Below, one piece after another: positions 62,431 through 64,000 of a stretch of 64,000 bases of DNA. This DNA is from Dactylis glomerata (taxonomy: Eukaryota > Streptophyta > Magnoliopsida > Poales > Poaceae). Under the pieces are notes generated by a model. It did no database searches. It worked only from the letters and a program-made list of their open reading frames with translations, and was not told the origin of the DNA. Each line of letters begins with the position of its first letter. Positions within the stretch are counted from its first letter, which is position 1. The stretch covers positions 744,001-808,000 of the forward strand of contig QXEO01000881.1 of assembly GCA_007115705.1 (NCBI GenBank), read 5' to 3'. A program made the position numbers and the translations under genes.

Positions 62431-64000
62431 TCGCTCCCATGCAACGTGCTTTACAAGATAGCGTCAAAAGTACTTGCAAATCGCCTAAAAGTTATTCTAC
62501 CGGTTGTTATCTCTGAATATCAGAGTGCATTTGTGCCTAGTAGGCTGATTACTGACAATGCCTTGATCGCTCATGAATGTCTTCATACTATCCGCAAGCA
62601 GAAGGGAAAGAAGCCTTTCTTTGCCCTCAAGATCGATATGATGAAGGCCTATGACAGAGTCGAATGGAGCTACCTTCACGGTTGTCTTCTCAAACTGGGT
62701 TTTGCTGTTCCATGGATTGAGGCTGTTATGCGCTGTGTTACTAGAGTTCGGTATGCAGTCAAGGTGAATGGGGAACTTACACAGCCGGTGATCCCATCTA
62801 GAGGTATTCGACGGGGTGATCCGATCAGCCCGTACTTATTTCTCCTTTGCACGGAGGGTCTTTCTTGTTTATTACAGGAGAAGGAAGAGAGTGGACAGCT
62901 ACAGGGTATCCGTAATGGAAGGCATGGTCCTCCAATTTCACACCTACTCTTTGCGGATGACAGTATTTTCTTTGCTAAGAGCGATCTTCGCAGTGTGGAG
63001 GCACTAGTTTCAACTCTGAAATTATACTGTGATGGCTCTGGGCAGAAGATTAATCATGACAAATCAACAATATTCTTTGGCAGTGGTTGTGCCGATGAGC
63101 TGAAGAATGAAGTCATGAATATTATTGGGGTTCTGAATGAGGCGCTTCAAGATTTCTATCTAGGTATGCCTACTGAAGTGGGCCGATCCCCAATTGAGTG
63201 CTTTCGGTTTCTCGCTGATAGAGCTTGGCAGAGGATGAATGCATGTGCTGGTCGTCCTATGTCAAGGGCTGGCAAAGAGGTATTCCTGAAAGCTGTTATC
63301 TAGGCGATCCCCACCTTCATTATGAGTTGTTTCCAAATTCCTGTGGGAACATGCACGTCGATTAGGAGGTCGATCGCTGATTTCTGGTGGGGTTTTGAAG
63401 ATGGACACCGGAAAATGCACTGGAGATCATGGGAGTGGTTGTCGACACCGAAATCCATGGGTGGGATGGGCTTCCGCGATCTGCAGTTGTTCAATCAGGC
63501 GATGTTGGGCCGTCAGGTTTGGCGGTTGCTGACGGATCCTAGCTCTTTGTGTGCTCGTGTATTGAAGGGCCGGTACTTCCCCAACTGTGATTTTTGGGAA
63601 GCTCAGAAACCTCGCTCTTCCTCGTATACATGGCACAGTATTATGTATGGCAAGGAATTGGTGCAGCAAGGTCTGCGTTGGGGCATTGGCAATGGCCTAC
63701 ACGTAAGAATCCTAGAGGACAACTGGATACCTGGTGTGGTAGCTGATAACCTGCGCCCACTTATTCCACTACCGAGAGGAGCTACTGTCAGCTACCTTAT
63801 GGATGCTGATACGGGTTCCTGGGATGCTGATATGGTCAGGGGTTGCTTTGAGAATTCAGTTGCAAGGAAAATCTTACAAATTCCCTTGAGCTGTCATGGA
63901 GGTGATGACTTCCCGTCGTGGCCTCATGCAAAGTGTGGTATATACACTGTGCGCTCGGCTTATAACCTGGCCCGGTCGCAAGAGGTTATACTGAGACGTA
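62431..64000 (+). mobile_element. L1-type LINE, 5'-truncated, continues past the right edge
   Basis: Similarity to LINE ORF2 starts abruptly at about 62431 inside the reverse transcriptase, as in 5'-truncated copies, and continues to the edge. No 3' end or poly(A) is in the window. Confidence 0.88.
62431..64000 (+). pseudogene. LINE ORF2: reverse transcriptase and C-terminal region, one internal stop
   Basis: The reverse transcriptase part has LYKIASKVLANRLK, SEYQSAFVPSRLITDN, FFALKIDMMKAYDRVEW, RGIRRGDPISPYLFLLC and the catalytic LLFADDSIFFAK, followed by SGQKINHDKS. A TAG at 63301-63303 interrupts the frame between KEVFLKAVI and AIPTFIMSCFQIP and fits CAG to TAG. Downstream the same frame stays open to the edge with ADFWWGFEDGHRKMHW, GGMGFRDLQLFNQAMLGRQ, FWEAQKPRSSSYTWHSI and a GNGLHVRILEDNWIP block, all typical of plant LINE ORF2. 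There is no endonuclease domain because the element is truncated. The first codon used in the track (GTG at 62446) is not a true start. Confidence 0.9.

Overview
The window looks like intergenic DNA from a large grass genome, most probably a Triticeae species (wheat, barley, rye or Aegilops). The clues are stacked LTR retrotransposons with tRNA-Asp and initiator tRNA-Met primer sites, a CACTA element with tttagtcccgg-type subterminal repeats, Stowaway and Tourist MITEs, and a single plant-type gene. No bacterial operon, CRISPR array, tRNA gene or rRNA gene is visible. Coordinates of element ends come from reading LTR or TIR ends and target-site duplications (TSDs) by eye.

Left block (1-13931): a minus-strand Copia element enters from the left edge (protease/integrase, gag, tRNA-Met primer site, LTR). 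Its LTR is split by a plus-strand Gypsy element, G1 (5326-13764), which has two 1621-bp LTRs and codes only for gag plus protease. A worn LINE tail follows near 14200-14650.

Middle block (14970-57434): one CACTA DNA transposon, about 10.8 kb once its guests are removed. It carries a TNP2-type transposase gene and a second gene ending in a Ulp1-like cysteine protease domain. The TNP2 gene is broken twice. A 7.4-kb Mutator-like element (MULE, 16261-23704) sits in it with a perfect 9-bp TSD, and a 24.2-kb retrotransposon stack (25644-49852) sits in it with a perfect 5-bp TSD. The stack is a minus-strand Gypsy A holding Gypsy C (28966-39398, TSD catac) in its body and Gypsy B (42856-49442, TSD gggtc) in its 5' LTR. 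Gypsy C contains a rearrangement: 3.06 kb made of Gypsy A flank plus a C LTR appears twice, 9036 bp apart.

The MULE has a mudrA-type transposase pseudogene (PB1-like, DNA-binding, DDE/SWIM and zinc-knuckle parts) and, facing it, a second spliced minus-strand gene predicted to make a small coiled-coil protein with a C-terminal membrane anchor. It also carries several tandem-repeat fields. Nearly all element genes are broken by single stop codons that look like C-to-T changes.

Right block (57435-64000): the only likely host gene is a LURP-one-related (LOR) protein gene on the minus strand (59420-60004) with a TATA box. Its 3' flank holds an old tandem duplication and its 5' flank holds four MITEs. 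A 5'-truncated L1-type LINE with reverse transcriptase runs off the right edge.
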